This document shows positions 24,065 to 32,124 of a stretch of DNA of 33,747 bases, one piece after another. The notes under the pieces are model-generated. The model saw nothing but the letters and a program-made list of their open reading frames with translations. It did not search any database and was not told the DNA's origin. The stretch spans positions 1-33,747 of the forward strand of contig JAPLCP010000154.1 in assembly GCA_026392155.1 (NCBI GenBank), written 5' to 3'. A program made the translations under genes and the position numbers. The DNA comes from Armatimonadota bacterium. Lineage in GTDB: Bacteria > Armatimonadota > Armatimonadia > Armatimonadales > Armatimonadaceae. Numbering within the stretch: the stretch's first letter is position 1; every line of letters begins with the position of its first letter.

Positions 24065-24070
24065 ATTGTA
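24065..24070 (-). promoter_or_regulatory. -10 box (TACAAT), leaderless promoter of the glycosylase gene
   Basis: On the minus strand TACAAT ends 8 bases before the ATG at 24056. The 138-base stretch up to the divergent GGDEF gene holds a 5-bp-arm inverted repeat GAGAT/ATCTC (24146-24160) and no other clear site. Confidence 0.6.
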
Positions 24071-24208
24071 GCTGGAGAGCGAAGATTTTTCTTTCGATGA
24101 ACTCTGTAAAAAATGCGAGATTGCTCCGACACTAAAAGCAGTAATGAGATGATATATCTCCTCGCCCCTCTAGACTTATCATTGCTTTTTTCTTCGAGGT
24201 GGAGATCG

Positions 24209-24214
24209 TAAAAT
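24209..24214 (+). promoter_or_regulatory. -10 box (TAAAAT), leaderless promoter of the GGDEF gene
   Basis: TAAAAT ends 7 bases before the ATG at 24222 and overlaps the earlier in-frame ATG at 24213, so it selects the later start. Confidence 0.55.
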
Positions 24215-24221
24215 GAATTTT

Positions 24222-25748
24222 ATGGAGTCTAGTAACGAGACAGCACGCCTCTTGGCGCTCAAAAATCAGCATCTCCTAGACACGCCTTCTGAGTCCGCGT
24301 ACGACGATATCACGGGGCTGGCGGCGCTGATCTGCAATACTCCCATCAGCCTGATAAGCCTCGTCGATGAGACCCGTCAGTGGTTCAAGTCTTGTCATGG
24401 CCTAGGGGTGAGCGAGACACCGCGTGAGTGGGCTTTCTGCGCCCATGCTCTTCTCCAGCCCGACGAAGTAATGGTAGTGCCAGATGCCTTAGACGATCCA
24501 CGCTTCGTGGATAATCCCTTAGTGACTCGTGAGCCAAGGATTCGTTTCTATGCAGGGGCACCTCTTGTCACCACGCAGGGATACGCTTTGGGAACTCTCT
24601 GCGTGATTGACCGCACGCCTCGCACACTCAGCCTTGAGCAGCTTGCGGCCCTGAAAGCTCTGGCCCGACAGGTCATGACGCAGATGGAGCTCCAAACACG
24701 CATGAGGACGGCTCTGGAAGCGGACGAGCGCTTCCACCTTGCCATACTACAGGCTATCCACGATGGCCTCGTGGTGCAAGAGAAGAGTGGAGAGATCGTG
24801 ATCTGCAATCCCCGTGCCGAGGAAGTCTTGGGCTTGACACGTGACCAGATGATGGGAAAGACCTCGTGTGATCCTTGCTGGCGTGCGGTTCGTGAGGACG
24901 GAACCCCGTTTCCAGGCGAAGAGCACCCTGCTATGATGACTCTCCAGCAGGGAATCCCTCAGCAAGATGTGATCATGGGAGTGCATAAACCCAATGATGA
25001 GCTGACCTGGATCTCCATCAACTCAGCTCCGCTTTTTCGTCTTGGTGAAGATACTCCCTACGCCGTCGTTGCTACCTTCGACGATATTACGGAGCGGTGT
25101 AACTATGAGCACATGGCCCAAAAGCAGCTTGACGAGCTCAACGATCTTTATCAGCAGCTTGAACGACGGCAAGAGGAGCTAGCGAAGATCAATCGTACGT
25201 TGGCCGCACAAGCAACCGTGGACGGCCTGACGGGGCTGAAGAACCACCGTAAGCTCCGGGAAGACCTGACAGTGCAGTACCACCAGAGTATACGCTACCA
25301 TGTCCCACTTTCTGTGATCTTACTGGATGTAGACTACTTCAAGCGCTACAACGACACCTACGGGCACCCCGCAGGAGATATGGTTCTCAAGCAGATCGCT
25401 CAGGTTCTCCAAGACACCGCTCGCCGTACGGACTGTGTGGCTCGCTATGGGGGAGAGGAGTTTGCGATCATTCTCCCGCATACAGACTACGAAGGGGCTT
25501 GCGCAATCGCCGAGCGCTTCCGTACCCTCATCGAGCAAGCTCCCTGGCCCAAGCGTGCTGTCACCATCAGTGTGGGCATCTCCACCCTCTGGCCAGGTAC
25601 ACAGAGCGAGCAACAGCTCATTGACGAAGCAGATAAAGCGCTCTACCACTCCAAGCGCTGGGGCCGCAACCGCATCACCCACTTCAGTGACTGCGTCGAG
25701 AAGCTTAAGCAGGCTATCCAAGAGCCCGACCTCACCGTTTATGGGTAG
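24222..25748 (+). CDS. GAF-PAS-GGDEF diguanylate cyclase
   Basis: The 508-residue protein (start 24222, see the TAAAAT box) contains a GAF domain at about 20-155 ([41 protein letters not shown]). A PAS domain follows at about 170-290 ([30 protein letters not shown]), then a coiled coil at 298-335 and a GGDEF domain at 336-490. The active-site motif is GGEEF (410-414), so it should be catalytically active. The inhibitory RxxD site is intact (Arg401-Asp404, five residues before GGEEF). It makes cyclic di-GMP in response to a ligand sensed by GAF or PAS. No membrane segment is seen, so it is cytoplasmic. It is a single gene with its own promoter. Confidence 0.93.
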   Translation: MESSNETARLLALKNQHLLDTPSESAYDDITGLAALICNTPISLISLVDETRQWFKSCHGLGVSETPREWAFCAHALLQPDEVMVVPDALDDPRFVDNPLVTREPRIRFYAGAPLVTTQGYALGTLCVIDRTPRTLSLEQLAALKALARQVMTQMELQTRMRTALEADERFHLAILQAIHDGLVVQEKSGEIVICNPRAEEVLGLTRDQMMGKTSCDPCWRAVREDGTPFPGEEHPAMMTLQQGIPQQDVIMGVHKPNDELTWISINSAPLFRLGEDTPYAVVATFDDITERCNYEHMAQKQLDELNDLYQQLERRQEELAKINRTLAAQATVDGLTGLKNHRKLREDLTVQYHQSIRYHVPLSVILLDVDYFKRYNDTYGHPAGDMVLKQIAQVLQDTARRTDCVARYGGEEFAIILPHTDYEGACAIAERFRTLIEQAPWPKRAVTISVGISTLWPGTQSEQQLIDEADKALYHSKRWGRNRITHFSDCVEKLKQAIQEPDLTVYG

Positions 25749-25896
25749 CAGAAGCGGCATTCACATTTCATTGCCTCGAAGAGAAGTGCCTTTTTCATGT
25801 GGCCTACAGCATTTAGAAAGCGCTGGTTCAAGCGATGGCGCGGAACAACGGCGTCCAGAAACTCCTCCCAGAGTAAGGCGAACAGCCCTGCTTCTC

Positions 25897-26325
25897 CTAG
25901 AGCGGATGGATTCCCAGTGCCCACTGCGCACGTCGTAGATTGACGAGTCCGATGCGATTGAGTCGTAGTGCCACGATGGTGGCACGACCGCAGGGAGTCT
26001 TGCCCTGGATCATCTGCCCATCTACACTCCAGGTAAAGTGCTCCTCCCAGAGCTGCTGACGTGGATGAAAAAGCGCAACGGACACGCCCGATTCAGGATC
26101 AAGGGCTTGTGTTTACACCTGCTTGATATCGTTGCAGCCGGGGCAGGAGAGCGCCAGGTTCTCCAGTACGGTTAAGCCACCCGAAACGACAGGCTCAATA
26201 TGCTCTAGCTCAAAGTTCTCAACATTGGCGAGAACAAGAGGCGTTTTGCAGTACTCACAACATGCCTCGGCACGCTCTGTGATAATCTCCCGCTGCCGCT
26301 GTGTGGGGCGTCTCCGTCGGGCCAT
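25897..26325 (-). pseudogene. HNH endonuclease interrupted by an in-frame TAA stop
   Basis: The first part (70 codons from ATG 26325) carries Cys23 and Cys26 (CEYC), the HNH core FELEHIEPVVSGG with His42, ENLALSC with Asn56, and CPGCN with Cys61 and Cys64. A TAA at 26113-26115 then ends the frame. The same frame continues for 71 codons (ALFHPRQQLWEEHFTW, GRATIVALRLNRIGLVNLRR, ALGIHP), the usual C-terminal part of cyanobacterial-type HNH nucleases, down to TAG 25897. A single nonsense change therefore splits a 142-residue gene. It begins 3 bases after the ribbon-helix-helix-like gene. The truncated product may keep the metal-binding core. Confidence 0.8.
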
Positions 26326-26328
26326 TGA

Positions 26329-26730
26329 CTAGGCAACACCGGGCACTCGCAGGCCCAGGGACTTCATGACCTCGCGTACCGGAACGCCCCGTAGCTGTGC
26401 CAGTTCGCCAAGGTACTCCAGTCGCTCTGCTGCCCGAAGCTCATCGGTGTCGATGAGGGCAAAAAGCTGCTCACGTTCTGCCTCCGTAAGTGCACCCGCC
26501 TGGTTTTTTCTGCGGAGCTTTTGGTAGCGCCGCTGCTCACTCAGCGACTTGGGCGCACTCAAGCGATGGATTTGTGCAACCAGCTCCGCCTCGCACTCGC
26601 TCATCCCTGAGCCCCCGGGTGATGTCAGCAGGATCTTAAGCACCAGTGATGGTGCATCCAGCCCTTCACGAGCCGCCTCATCGGCAATGCGACGAGCGAT
26701 ATCCGGTGGCAGAGAAATTGTCAGGCTCAT
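26329..26730 (-). CDS. Small ribbon-helix-helix-like protein paired with HNH nuclease
   Basis: The 133-residue protein begins with MSLTISLPPDIARRIADEAAREGLDAPSLVLKIL, which fits a ribbon-helix-helix DNA-binding module. A charged helical region follows (SLSEQRRYQKLRRKNQAGALTEAEREQLFALIDTDELRAAERLEYLGELAQLRGVPVREVMKSLGL), similar to proteins found next to HNH nucleases in cyanobacteria. Its TAAAAT promoter box overlaps the stop codon of the dehydratase gene, 6 bases before its ATG. The two-gene unit with the HNH gene could be a toxin-antitoxin-like or nuclease-control pair, but that is inferred. Confidence 0.65.
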   Translation of the reverse strand: MSLTISLPPDIARRIADEAAREGLDAPSLVLKILLTSPGGSGMSECEAELVAQIHRLSAPKSLSEQRRYQKLRRKNQAGALTEAEREQLFALIDTDELRAAERLEYLGELAQLRGVPVREVMKSLGLRVPGVA

Positions 26731-26736
26731 GCGGAT

Positions 26737-26742
26737 ATTTTA
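26737..26742 (-). promoter_or_regulatory. -10 box (TAAAAT), leaderless promoter of the small gene
   Basis: TAAAAT on the minus strand ends 6 bases before the ATG at 26730 and shares three bases with the stop codon of the dehydratase gene. Confidence 0.5.
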
Positions 26743-28629
26743 TCTCAGCTTGGCGAGGATGCTCTCGGTGTCATAGACGCAGCCGCCCCAGAGGCCGCCG
26801 GATGCCGTGACGAGGGCGGCCCAGAGGCGGGTGTCGTCGGGGAGCTGCGGGTCGGGCGCTAAATCATCGCGGAGCGGGCGGGTGGCGAAGTCGGGGTCGG
26901 AGATTAAGTTCACGGAGGCGGTGAGATTCACGCGATCCACGATAATCTCGATCGTGTCGCCGTCGTGGACTTTACCGATGGGGCCGCCTGCCAGCGCCTC
27001 GGGGCCGATGTGTCCGATGCACGCTCCTGTGGAGACGCCGGAGAATCTTGCATCCGTGATAAGCGCGACTTCCTTGCCAAACGGCAGAAACTTCAGGGCA
27101 CTGGTGAGCTGGTAGGTCTCCTCCATGCCCGTCCCGAGCGGCCCACGGCAGGTTAAGACAATCACATCGCCCGCAATAATTTTCCCACCCTTGATCGCTG
27201 CAATCGCATCACGCTCGCTGGTGAAGACTTTCGCGGGGCCGGTCTTGCGGTAGACACCGTCTGCGCCCACCACCGACGGGTGGATACTCGTTGCTTTTAT
27301 CACGCTCCCCTCCGGCGCGAGGTTGCCCATCGGGAAGCAGACGGTGCTGGTGAGGCCCTTCTTGCGGGCGTGCTCCGGGTCGGAGATCACGTCGTCGGGA
27401 TCGACGCCGTCTTTGTCGCGCAGGACTTGGCGGACTTTCTCGCGCCGCTCGCTGGTCTCCCACTCGGCCAGGTTCTCGCCCACCGTCTTGCCATTGACCG
27501 TCAGACAGTCCAGATGCAGCAGCCCTAAATTGCGCAGATGGAGCATCACCTCGGGGACGCCACCCGCGAGATACATCCGCACGGTGGGGTGGTCGTTGGG
27601 GCCGTTGGGGAGCACGTCTACTAAGCGCGGCACGGATCTATTCACCCGAATCCAGTCGTCCACGCTCGGGCGCTTGAGCTTGGCGGCGTGGGCGATGGCG
27701 GGAATGTGCAAGAGTAAGTTGGTCGAGCCGCCGCAGGCCGCATGTACCAGCATGGCGTTCTCGATACTCTTATCGGTGAGGATATCGCGGCCTTTGATTC
27801 CATTGGCATCGAGTGCGAGCATGGCGTTGGCGGTGCGGGTGGCGATATCGAACCAGATCTTCTGGCCGCTGGGCGCGAGCGCGGCATGGGGAACCGTCAG
27901 CCCGAGCGCCTCAGAGACGGCTTGGGCCGTGGCTGCGGTGCCGAAGAACTGACAGCCGCCACCGGGCGTTGCGCAGGCGCGGCAGCCCGCTTCGGCGGCC
28001 TCTTTGAGCGTGATGAGGCCGTGTGAGAACCGCGCCCCGATAGTCTGGACTTTTCCCGCGTCCTCGCCATGTTCTGGGGGCAGGGTGACGCCACCGGGGA
28101 CAATGGCGCAGGGTAAATCTCGCATCCCGGCCAGCGCCATGAGCATCGCGGGGAGCCCTTTATCACAAGTGGCGACCCCGATCACCCCACGCCGGGTCGG
28201 CAAGCTACGGATCAGACGGCGCAGGACAATCGCGGCGTCGTTGCGGTACGGAAGAGAGTCGAACATCCCGGTCGTGCCTTGGCTGCGGCCATCGCAGGGG
28301 TCGGAGACAAACCCAGCGAACGGGATCGCGCCGCGCCGCGCCAGCTCCTCGGCGCACTCACGCACCTGCAAGCCGACTTCCCAGTGCCCCGTGTGGTAGC
28401 CCAGCGCAATCGGCTTGCCGTCCTCGCCGCGCATCCCCCCGAGGGTCGAGAGTACCAGAAACTCCCGCCCGACCACCTTCGAGGGCTCCCAGCCCATGCC
28501 CGCGTTCATCGAGAGCCCAAAGAGATCCCCGGACGGGCGCTCTCGCAGCATCTCCTCAGTCAGGGGCAGCTCCCCTGCAGGCCCGGCGGCTTTCGTCGCC
28601 ACATCGTAGATATCGTCGCTATTTATCAC
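26740..28629 (-). CDS. yjhG: IlvD/Edd-family sugar-acid dehydratase, YjhG/YagF (D-xylonate dehydratase) type
   Basis: The 629-residue protein is very similar throughout to the YjhG/YagF group: [60 protein letters not shown] and [20 protein letters not shown]. The three iron-sulfur ligands Cys112, Cys155 and Cys226 are present. These enzymes dehydrate D-xylonate or related sugar acids to 2-keto-3-deoxy acids in oxidative, non-phosphorylated sugar breakdown. It could take xylonate made by a sugar dehydrogenase such as the one at 33603. The start is GTG 28629, with a TAAAAT box 6 bases before it. Family membership is sure; substrate is inferred. Confidence 0.9.
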   Translation of the reverse strand: MINSDDIYDVATKAAGPAGELPLTEEMLRERPSGDLFGLSMNAGMGWEPSKVVGREFLVLSTLGGMRGEDGKPIALGYHTGHWEVGLQVRECAEELARRGAIPFAGFVSDPCDGRSQGTTGMFDSLPYRNDAAIVLRRLIRSLPTRRGVIGVATCDKGLPAMLMALAGMRDLPCAIVPGGVTLPPEHGEDAGKVQTIGARFSHGLITLKEAAEAGCRACATPGGGCQFFGTAATAQAVSEALGLTVPHAALAPSGQKIWFDIATRTANAMLALDANGIKGRDILTDKSIENAMLVHAACGGSTNLLLHIPAIAHAAKLKRPSVDDWIRVNRSVPRLVDVLPNGPNDHPTVRMYLAGGVPEVMLHLRNLGLLHLDCLTVNGKTVGENLAEWETSERREKVRQVLRDKDGVDPDDVISDPEHARKKGLTSTVCFPMGNLAPEGSVIKATSIHPSVVGADGVYRKTGPAKVFTSERDAIAAIKGGKIIAGDVIVLTCRGPLGTGMEETYQLTSALKFLPFGKEVALITDARFSGVSTGACIGHIGPEALAGGPIGKVHDGDTIEIIVDRVNLTASVNLISDPDFATRPLRDDLAPDPQLPDDTRLWAALVTASGGLWGGCVYDTESILAKLR

Positions 28630-28635
28630 ACGGGT

Positions 28636-28641
28636 ATTTTA
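28636..28641 (-). promoter_or_regulatory. -10 box (TAAAAT) of the dehydratase gene, inside a short palindrome
   Basis: TAAAAT on the minus strand ends 6 bases before the GTG start. It sits in CGGGTA-TTT-TACCCG (28631-28645), a perfect 6-bp inverted repeat that could bind a repressor. Confidence 0.5.
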
Positions 28642-28724
28642 CCCGGCGGGCGATGAATCTCTCTCCCGCCGATTTATGCTGGAGCTTCTGGAGGCAGGTG
28701 TAGTACACTGGGCCAAGGAGTTTT

Positions 28725-29999
28725 ATGCGCATCACTCTCGCGACACTGGGCTCGTTTGGCGATCTACATCCGTTTCTGGCGATTGGCCTAGGGCTGAAGG
28801 CGCGGGGCCATGACGTCACCCTGGCATCGTGCCCGATCTACAAGAGCAAGGTGGAGGCAGCAGGCCTGCGCTTTGCGCCGCTCCGTCCCGATGCGCCCTC
28901 GCCGGAGAAGGCAAGCGAGCTGGCGGAGCGTGTGATGGATGCACGCAAGGGAACTCGTGCGGTGATGGATGAGTGGACGATGCCTGCTCTACGCGACACC
29001 TACGCGGATCTAGCGGCGGCGTGCGCCGGGGCGGACTTGCTCATCAGCCACACGATTGTCTTTCCTGGCCCCCTGCTCGCGGAGAAAACCGGCCTGCCCT
29101 TTCTCTCGGTCGTGCTCCAGCCGATTGTCTTCTTCTCTGTACACGATCCCTGCATTCCCCCCACCACCCCGCGCTGGCAGGGCTTTGCCAAGCTTCCCAA
29201 ATCACTGGTGCGCCTCGCCTACAAACTTGGCTGGCAGCTGACCCGCCCTTGGCTGCGGCCCGTGGACGCGCTTCGCACCGAGCTGGGCCTTCCCCCTAGC
29301 AAGAAGCACCCCTTGATTGAGGGGCAGTTCTCGCCGCTCGGGACGCTGGCGCTTTTCTCCTCGGCCTTGGGGGCCGCCCAGCCCGACTGGCCGCAGAGCA
29401 CGGTTCAGACCGGCTTTGCTTTCTACGACTCGCTGGAGGGGAAAGATGCGGCACTTTCCCCAGAGCTGGAGGCGTTTTTGGCGGCAGGCGAGCCGCCGAT
29501 TGTCTTTACGCTAGGCAGCTCCGCCGTGATGACGGCAGGGAACTTCTTTGAGGAAGCCGTGAAGGCAACCAAGGCACTAAATGCCCGCGCGGTCTTGCTC
29601 ACGGGGCGTGGCCAGCCCGTGCCACCGAACTTGCCGCCGAGCATTCTCGCCGTGCCCTATGCGCCACACTCGCTTCTCATGCCACGAGCCGCCGTCAATG
29701 TGCACCAAGGCGGGGTGGGGACGACGGGGCAGGCGCTGCGAGCGGGCAAGCCACAGGTCATCGTCCCGTTTGCCCACGACCAGCCAGATCACGCCGCCCG
29801 CATCACCCGCGCCGGGCTGGGACGTACGGTCTACCGCGATGCCTGCACCGCCCAGACACTCGCCGCTACGCTCCAGCCGCTTCTCACAGACATCATGCTA
29901 CAAGAGCGCTGCCGCCGCGTGGGCGAGCAGCTCCAGCAAGAAGACGGCATTGCCCGTGCCTGCGAGGCCATCGAGCAGTTTGTGGCTCTGGTAAAATAG
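28725..29999 (+). CDS. Family 1 glycosyltransferase (UDP-glycosyltransferase / sterol glucosyltransferase-like)
   Basis: The 424-residue protein has the GT1 N-terminal start MRITLATLGSFGDLHPFLAI and the C-terminal nucleotide-sugar motif HQGGVGTTGQAL at 327-338 with DQPDHA at 353-358. The two Rossmann halves are typical of GT-B enzymes. It should transfer a sugar from a nucleotide donor to a lipid, sterol-like or small-molecule acceptor. It has a Shine-Dalgarno sequence AAGGAG 4 bases before the ATG, with a possible TACACT box at 28704-28709. It diverges from the dehydratase gene. Its last codons contain the -10 box of the following protease gene. Confidence 0.9.
   Translation: MRITLATLGSFGDLHPFLAIGLGLKARGHDVTLASCPIYKSKVEAAGLRFAPLRPDAPSPEKASELAERVMDARKGTRAVMDEWTMPALRDTYADLAAACAGADLLISHTIVFPGPLLAEKTGLPFLSVVLQPIVFFSVHDPCIPPTTPRWQGFAKLPKSLVRLAYKLGWQLTRPWLRPVDALRTELGLPPSKKHPLIEGQFSPLGTLALFSSALGAAQPDWPQSTVQTGFAFYDSLEGKDAALSPELEAFLAAGEPPIVFTLGSSAVMTAGNFFEEAVKATKALNARAVLLTGRGQPVPPNLPPSILAVPYAPHSLLMPRAAVNVHQGGVGTTGQALRAGKPQVIVPFAHDQPDHAARITRAGLGRTVYRDACTAQTLAATLQPLLTDIMLQERCRRVGEQLQQEDGIARACEAIEQFVALVK
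29992..29997 (+). promoter_or_regulatory. Extended -10 box (TGG-TAAAAT), leaderless promoter of the M48 protease gene
   Basis: TAAAAT, preceded by TGG, overlaps the final codons and stop of the glycosyltransferase and ends 7 bases before the ATG at 30005. Confidence 0.6.
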
Positions 30000-30004
30000 A
30001 CACG

Positions 30005-30814
30005 ATGAGACGCTCTCCGCAACTAATGATCGCTCTGATCATTGTCATTGTGACGATGATCAGCTATGCAGGCAACCGTAGCAACAACGAGTACACGGGC
30101 AAAGTTCAGCATCTCGCAATGACCACCGATCAGGAGATCGCCCTTGGGTTGCAGTCTGCTCCTGAGGTAGCGGCGCGGTACGGCGGGGAGAGCCGCGACC
30201 GAGCCGCGGTAGCCAAGGTCGAGGAAGTAGGGGAGCGCATCGTGCGCGCCGCCGTGAAGGAGAGTCCCTACAAGTTTCAGTTCCATTTACTGGCGGATCA
30301 GAAAACCGTCAATGCCTTTGCGCTCCCCGGCGGCCAGGTCTTTATCACCGAGGCGCTCCTGCGAAGGCTCCACACCGAGGGCGAGCTTGCCGGAGTGCTG
30401 GGCCACGAGATTGGGCACGTGGTCGGACGGCACGGGGCGCAGCAGCTTGCCAAGCAGCAGCTCACGCAGGGCCTCGTCGGGGCGGCGGGCGTGGCTTCTT
30501 ACGATCCCAACAACCCCGGACGGAGCGCGGCAACCGCCCAGATGGCGCAGCTGGTGGCCTCAACCGTGAACATGAAGTATGGGCGCAACGATGAGCTGGA
30601 GTCGGATCAGCTCGGCGTGCGCTTTCTCCCCCAGGCGGGCTACGATCCCCGCGCGATGATCGGGGTGATGGAGACACTTCAAGCGGCGGGCGGTGGGGGG
30701 CGCACGCCCGAGTTCTTCAGCACGCACCCCAACCCTGGAAACCGCATCGAGCACATCAAAGCTGCCATCGAGCAGCAGTTTCCCAGCGGCATTCCCGCTG
30801 GCCTAGAGCCCTAG
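30005..30814 (+). CDS. M48-family metalloprotease, membrane-anchored
   Basis: The 269-residue protein has an N-terminal membrane segment at about 7-22, which anchors it with the catalytic domain outside. The zinc motif HEIGH lies at 134-138 (His134, Glu135, His138), and the third ligand is probably Glu197 in NDELESD. AFALPGGQVFITEALL and STHPNPGNRIEHI are typical of YfgC/LoiP-type M48 peptidases, which degrade misfolded envelope proteins. The start is supported by the TAAAAT box, and no Shine-Dalgarno sequence is seen. It converges on the YHS-thioredoxin gene with only 3 bases between stops. Confidence 0.92.
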   Translation: MRRSPQLMIALIIVIVTMISYAGNRSNNEYTGKVQHLAMTTDQEIALGLQSAPEVAARYGGESRDRAAVAKVEEVGERIVRAAVKESPYKFQFHLLADQKTVNAFALPGGQVFITEALLRRLHTEGELAGVLGHEIGHVVGRHGAQQLAKQQLTQGLVGAAGVASYDPNNPGRSAATAQMAQLVASTVNMKYGRNDELESDQLGVRFLPQAGYDPRAMIGVMETLQAAGGGGRTPEFFSTHPNPGNRIEHIKAAIEQQFPSGIPAGLEP

Positions 30815-30817
30815 CGG

Positions 30818-31435
30818 CTACAAACGCGCTTGGATCGCTCTCTCGATCTCTTTGACATCAATCTGCCCGCTCCAGTGCTGAAGAATCTGCCCGTCTTTGA
30901 CCAGGAGCACCGATGGCACCGACTTCACGCCCCATGCCTGCCAGATGGTCTCGCCATTGAGCAAGATCGGGTAGGTGAGCTTGGTTTTCGACTTTGCCAG
31001 AAACGGCACCACTTTCTTGGCCCCTTCTTCGTCGAGCGAGATGCCGACTACCGTGAAGTTTTTAGCGGCGTACTTTAGCTGAAGCTTCTGCATATCCGGC
31101 ATGGCCTTCACGCATGGGACGCACCAGGTCGCCCAGAAGTCCACTAAAACCAGCTTGCCCTTCAGAGACTCCAGCGTGACGGTCTCGCCACTGGGTGTTT
31201 TTAGAGCAAAGGGCGGCGCGGGGCGCGGAACGGGAGCCGGGATATAGGCCTCGGGGTCTTTTAAAAAGCGCTCCACTTCGCCTTTGTTGCAGAAGTAATA
31301 CGTCTTGCCCTTGTAGCTCGCCGCACCTGCGGGCTTTTCTTCCTCGGACTCGCCACTCTGGGAGCAGACGAGGCAGAGCGCCTTGGCGGGGAGCTTGCCG
31401 GTGACGCGCTGTGCTTTTTCTTGAAACCATCTCAT
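30818..31435 (-). CDS. YHS-like metal-binding domain fused to TlpA-like thioredoxin
   Basis: The start is ATG 31435, where a GAGG lies 6 bases upstream, not the TTG further back. The 205-residue protein has an N-terminal Cys-rich domain (ALCLVC at 19-24, SYKGKTYYFCNKGEVERFLKDPEAYI at 40-65), like the YHS/TRASH-type metal-binding module with Cys21, Cys24 and Cys49. A Pro-rich linker follows, then a thioredoxin-like domain (FALKTPSGETVTLESLKGKLVLVDFWATWCVPC) with Cys105 and Cys108. The combination suggests metal-linked redox or thiol reduction. No signal peptide or membrane segment is seen, unlike most TlpA proteins. It overlaps the end of the upstream broken gene. Confidence 0.8.
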   Translation of the reverse strand: MRWFQEKAQRVTGKLPAKALCLVCSQSGESEEEKPAGAASYKGKTYYFCNKGEVERFLKDPEAYIPAPVPRPAPPFALKTPSGETVTLESLKGKLVLVDFWATWCVPCVKAMPDMQKLQLKYAAKNFTVVGISLDEEGAKKVVPFLAKSKTKLTYPILLNGETIWQAWGVKSVPSVLLVKDGQILQHWSGQIDVKEIERAIQARL

Positions 31436-31443
31436 ATAGAACC

Positions 31444-32121
31444 TCAAAAATTCCTTGCGAAGGCAATCCCGACGCGTTTATTGAAGGCCGCGATCAGGCT
31501 GATGCTCTCGCCGCGCTTGCTGAACCAGGAAAGCGTCGTGTGGCCGTACTTGCCATCGCACATCGGCAAGAGCACCAAGTTGTCTTTAAGCGCAAAGCTC
31601 GCCCCAAAGGGCACCAGAACCTCGCGGCCAAACTCCGAGTAGGCCAGCCCGACATACGGCGCAACCCGCCCCTTTTCACCGCCGAGCTGCTTCTGCGCGG
31701 AGACAAAGTAGCTCATCCCGCGCGGCGTCCCGATTCTATCGCTGGAGAAGCCCGCCACGATCCCCGGACGGCTCTCGCTCTCGGGCTGGATAAAGTAATT
31801 CCCCACCGGGTTGAGCTTCGCCTCGGGCGCGTTGGCATTGAACTCCACCCCTACCTGGAAGCGCGGCGAGACGCGCCCGGTGAGTGTTGTGCGCCAGCGG
31901 GGGCGCTCCTGCACGGAGTCCACATAGCGCTGCGCAAACTGAAACTTTCCCTCGACACCACTCGCACGGAGCGGCGATCCCTCACCGGGTCAGCCCGTTC
32001 ACGGAGGGAGTGTCGAGCGCAGCTTGTCCTTCACCGACTGGCCGCTCCCTTCCTGCGCGAGGCCAGGAGCGGCACCGAGTGCTAGGAGGCCAAGTAAGAT
32101 CGCCGCGGGTAGCGAGCGCAT
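31444..32121 (-). pseudogene. Secreted beta-rich protein gene with two in-frame stops inside a palindromic element
   Basis: The gene starts at ATG 32121 with a signal peptide (MRSLPAAILLGLLALGAAPGLA). In the same frame TGA stops occur at 31999-32001 and 31990-31992. The frame then runs on for another 181 codons to 31444 (TLTGRVSPRFQVGVEF, GGEKGRVAPYVGLAYSEFGREV, LIAAFNKRVGIAF), which looks like an outer-membrane or beta-barrel-like protein. Without the stops it would have 225 residues. The stops lie in the 67-bp element 31951-32017. The gene begins 3 bases after the stop of the sugar dehydrogenase and ends across the start of the thioredoxin fusion, so it sits in an operon. No known domain is recognised. 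The break is seen; its cause is inferred. Confidence 0.7.
31951..32017. mobile_element. 67-bp palindromic element with 8-bp terminal inverted repeats
   Basis: CTCGACAC (31951-31958) and GTGTCGAG (32010-32017) are perfect inverted repeats. Inner pairs CCCTC/GAGGG (31979-31983, 32004-32008) and CGGG/CCCG (31986-31989, 31994-31997) allow further folding. The element carries both in-frame TGA codons of the surrounding gene. It resembles a small non-autonomous insertion (MITE-like) or a repetitive palindrome. No clear target duplication is seen and no second copy is in this window. Confidence 0.45.
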
Positions 32122-32124
32122 CGT

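Noticed and set aside
24146-24160. GAGAT/ATCTC inverted repeat as a terminator
   Set aside because: The arms are only 5 bp, no T run follows, and it lies between divergent genes.
25739-25924. A 61-codon minus-strand frame after the broken HNH gene
   Set aside because: It overlaps the end of the HNH frame, has no start signal and no recognisable domain. It is probably chance coding, although its composition is not unnatural.
31999-32001. Selenocysteine or recoded TGA in the broken secreted gene
   Set aside because: Two TGA codons lie within 12 bases inside a palindromic element that itself looks inserted, and the encoded residues there are not protein-like. Disruption explains it better.
31411-32085. 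Long plus-strand frame opposite the broken secreted gene
   Set aside because: It is antisense to the beta-rich secreted frame, its product is Arg/Ala/Leu-rich without a recognisable motif, and it has no promoter or Shine-Dalgarno sequence.
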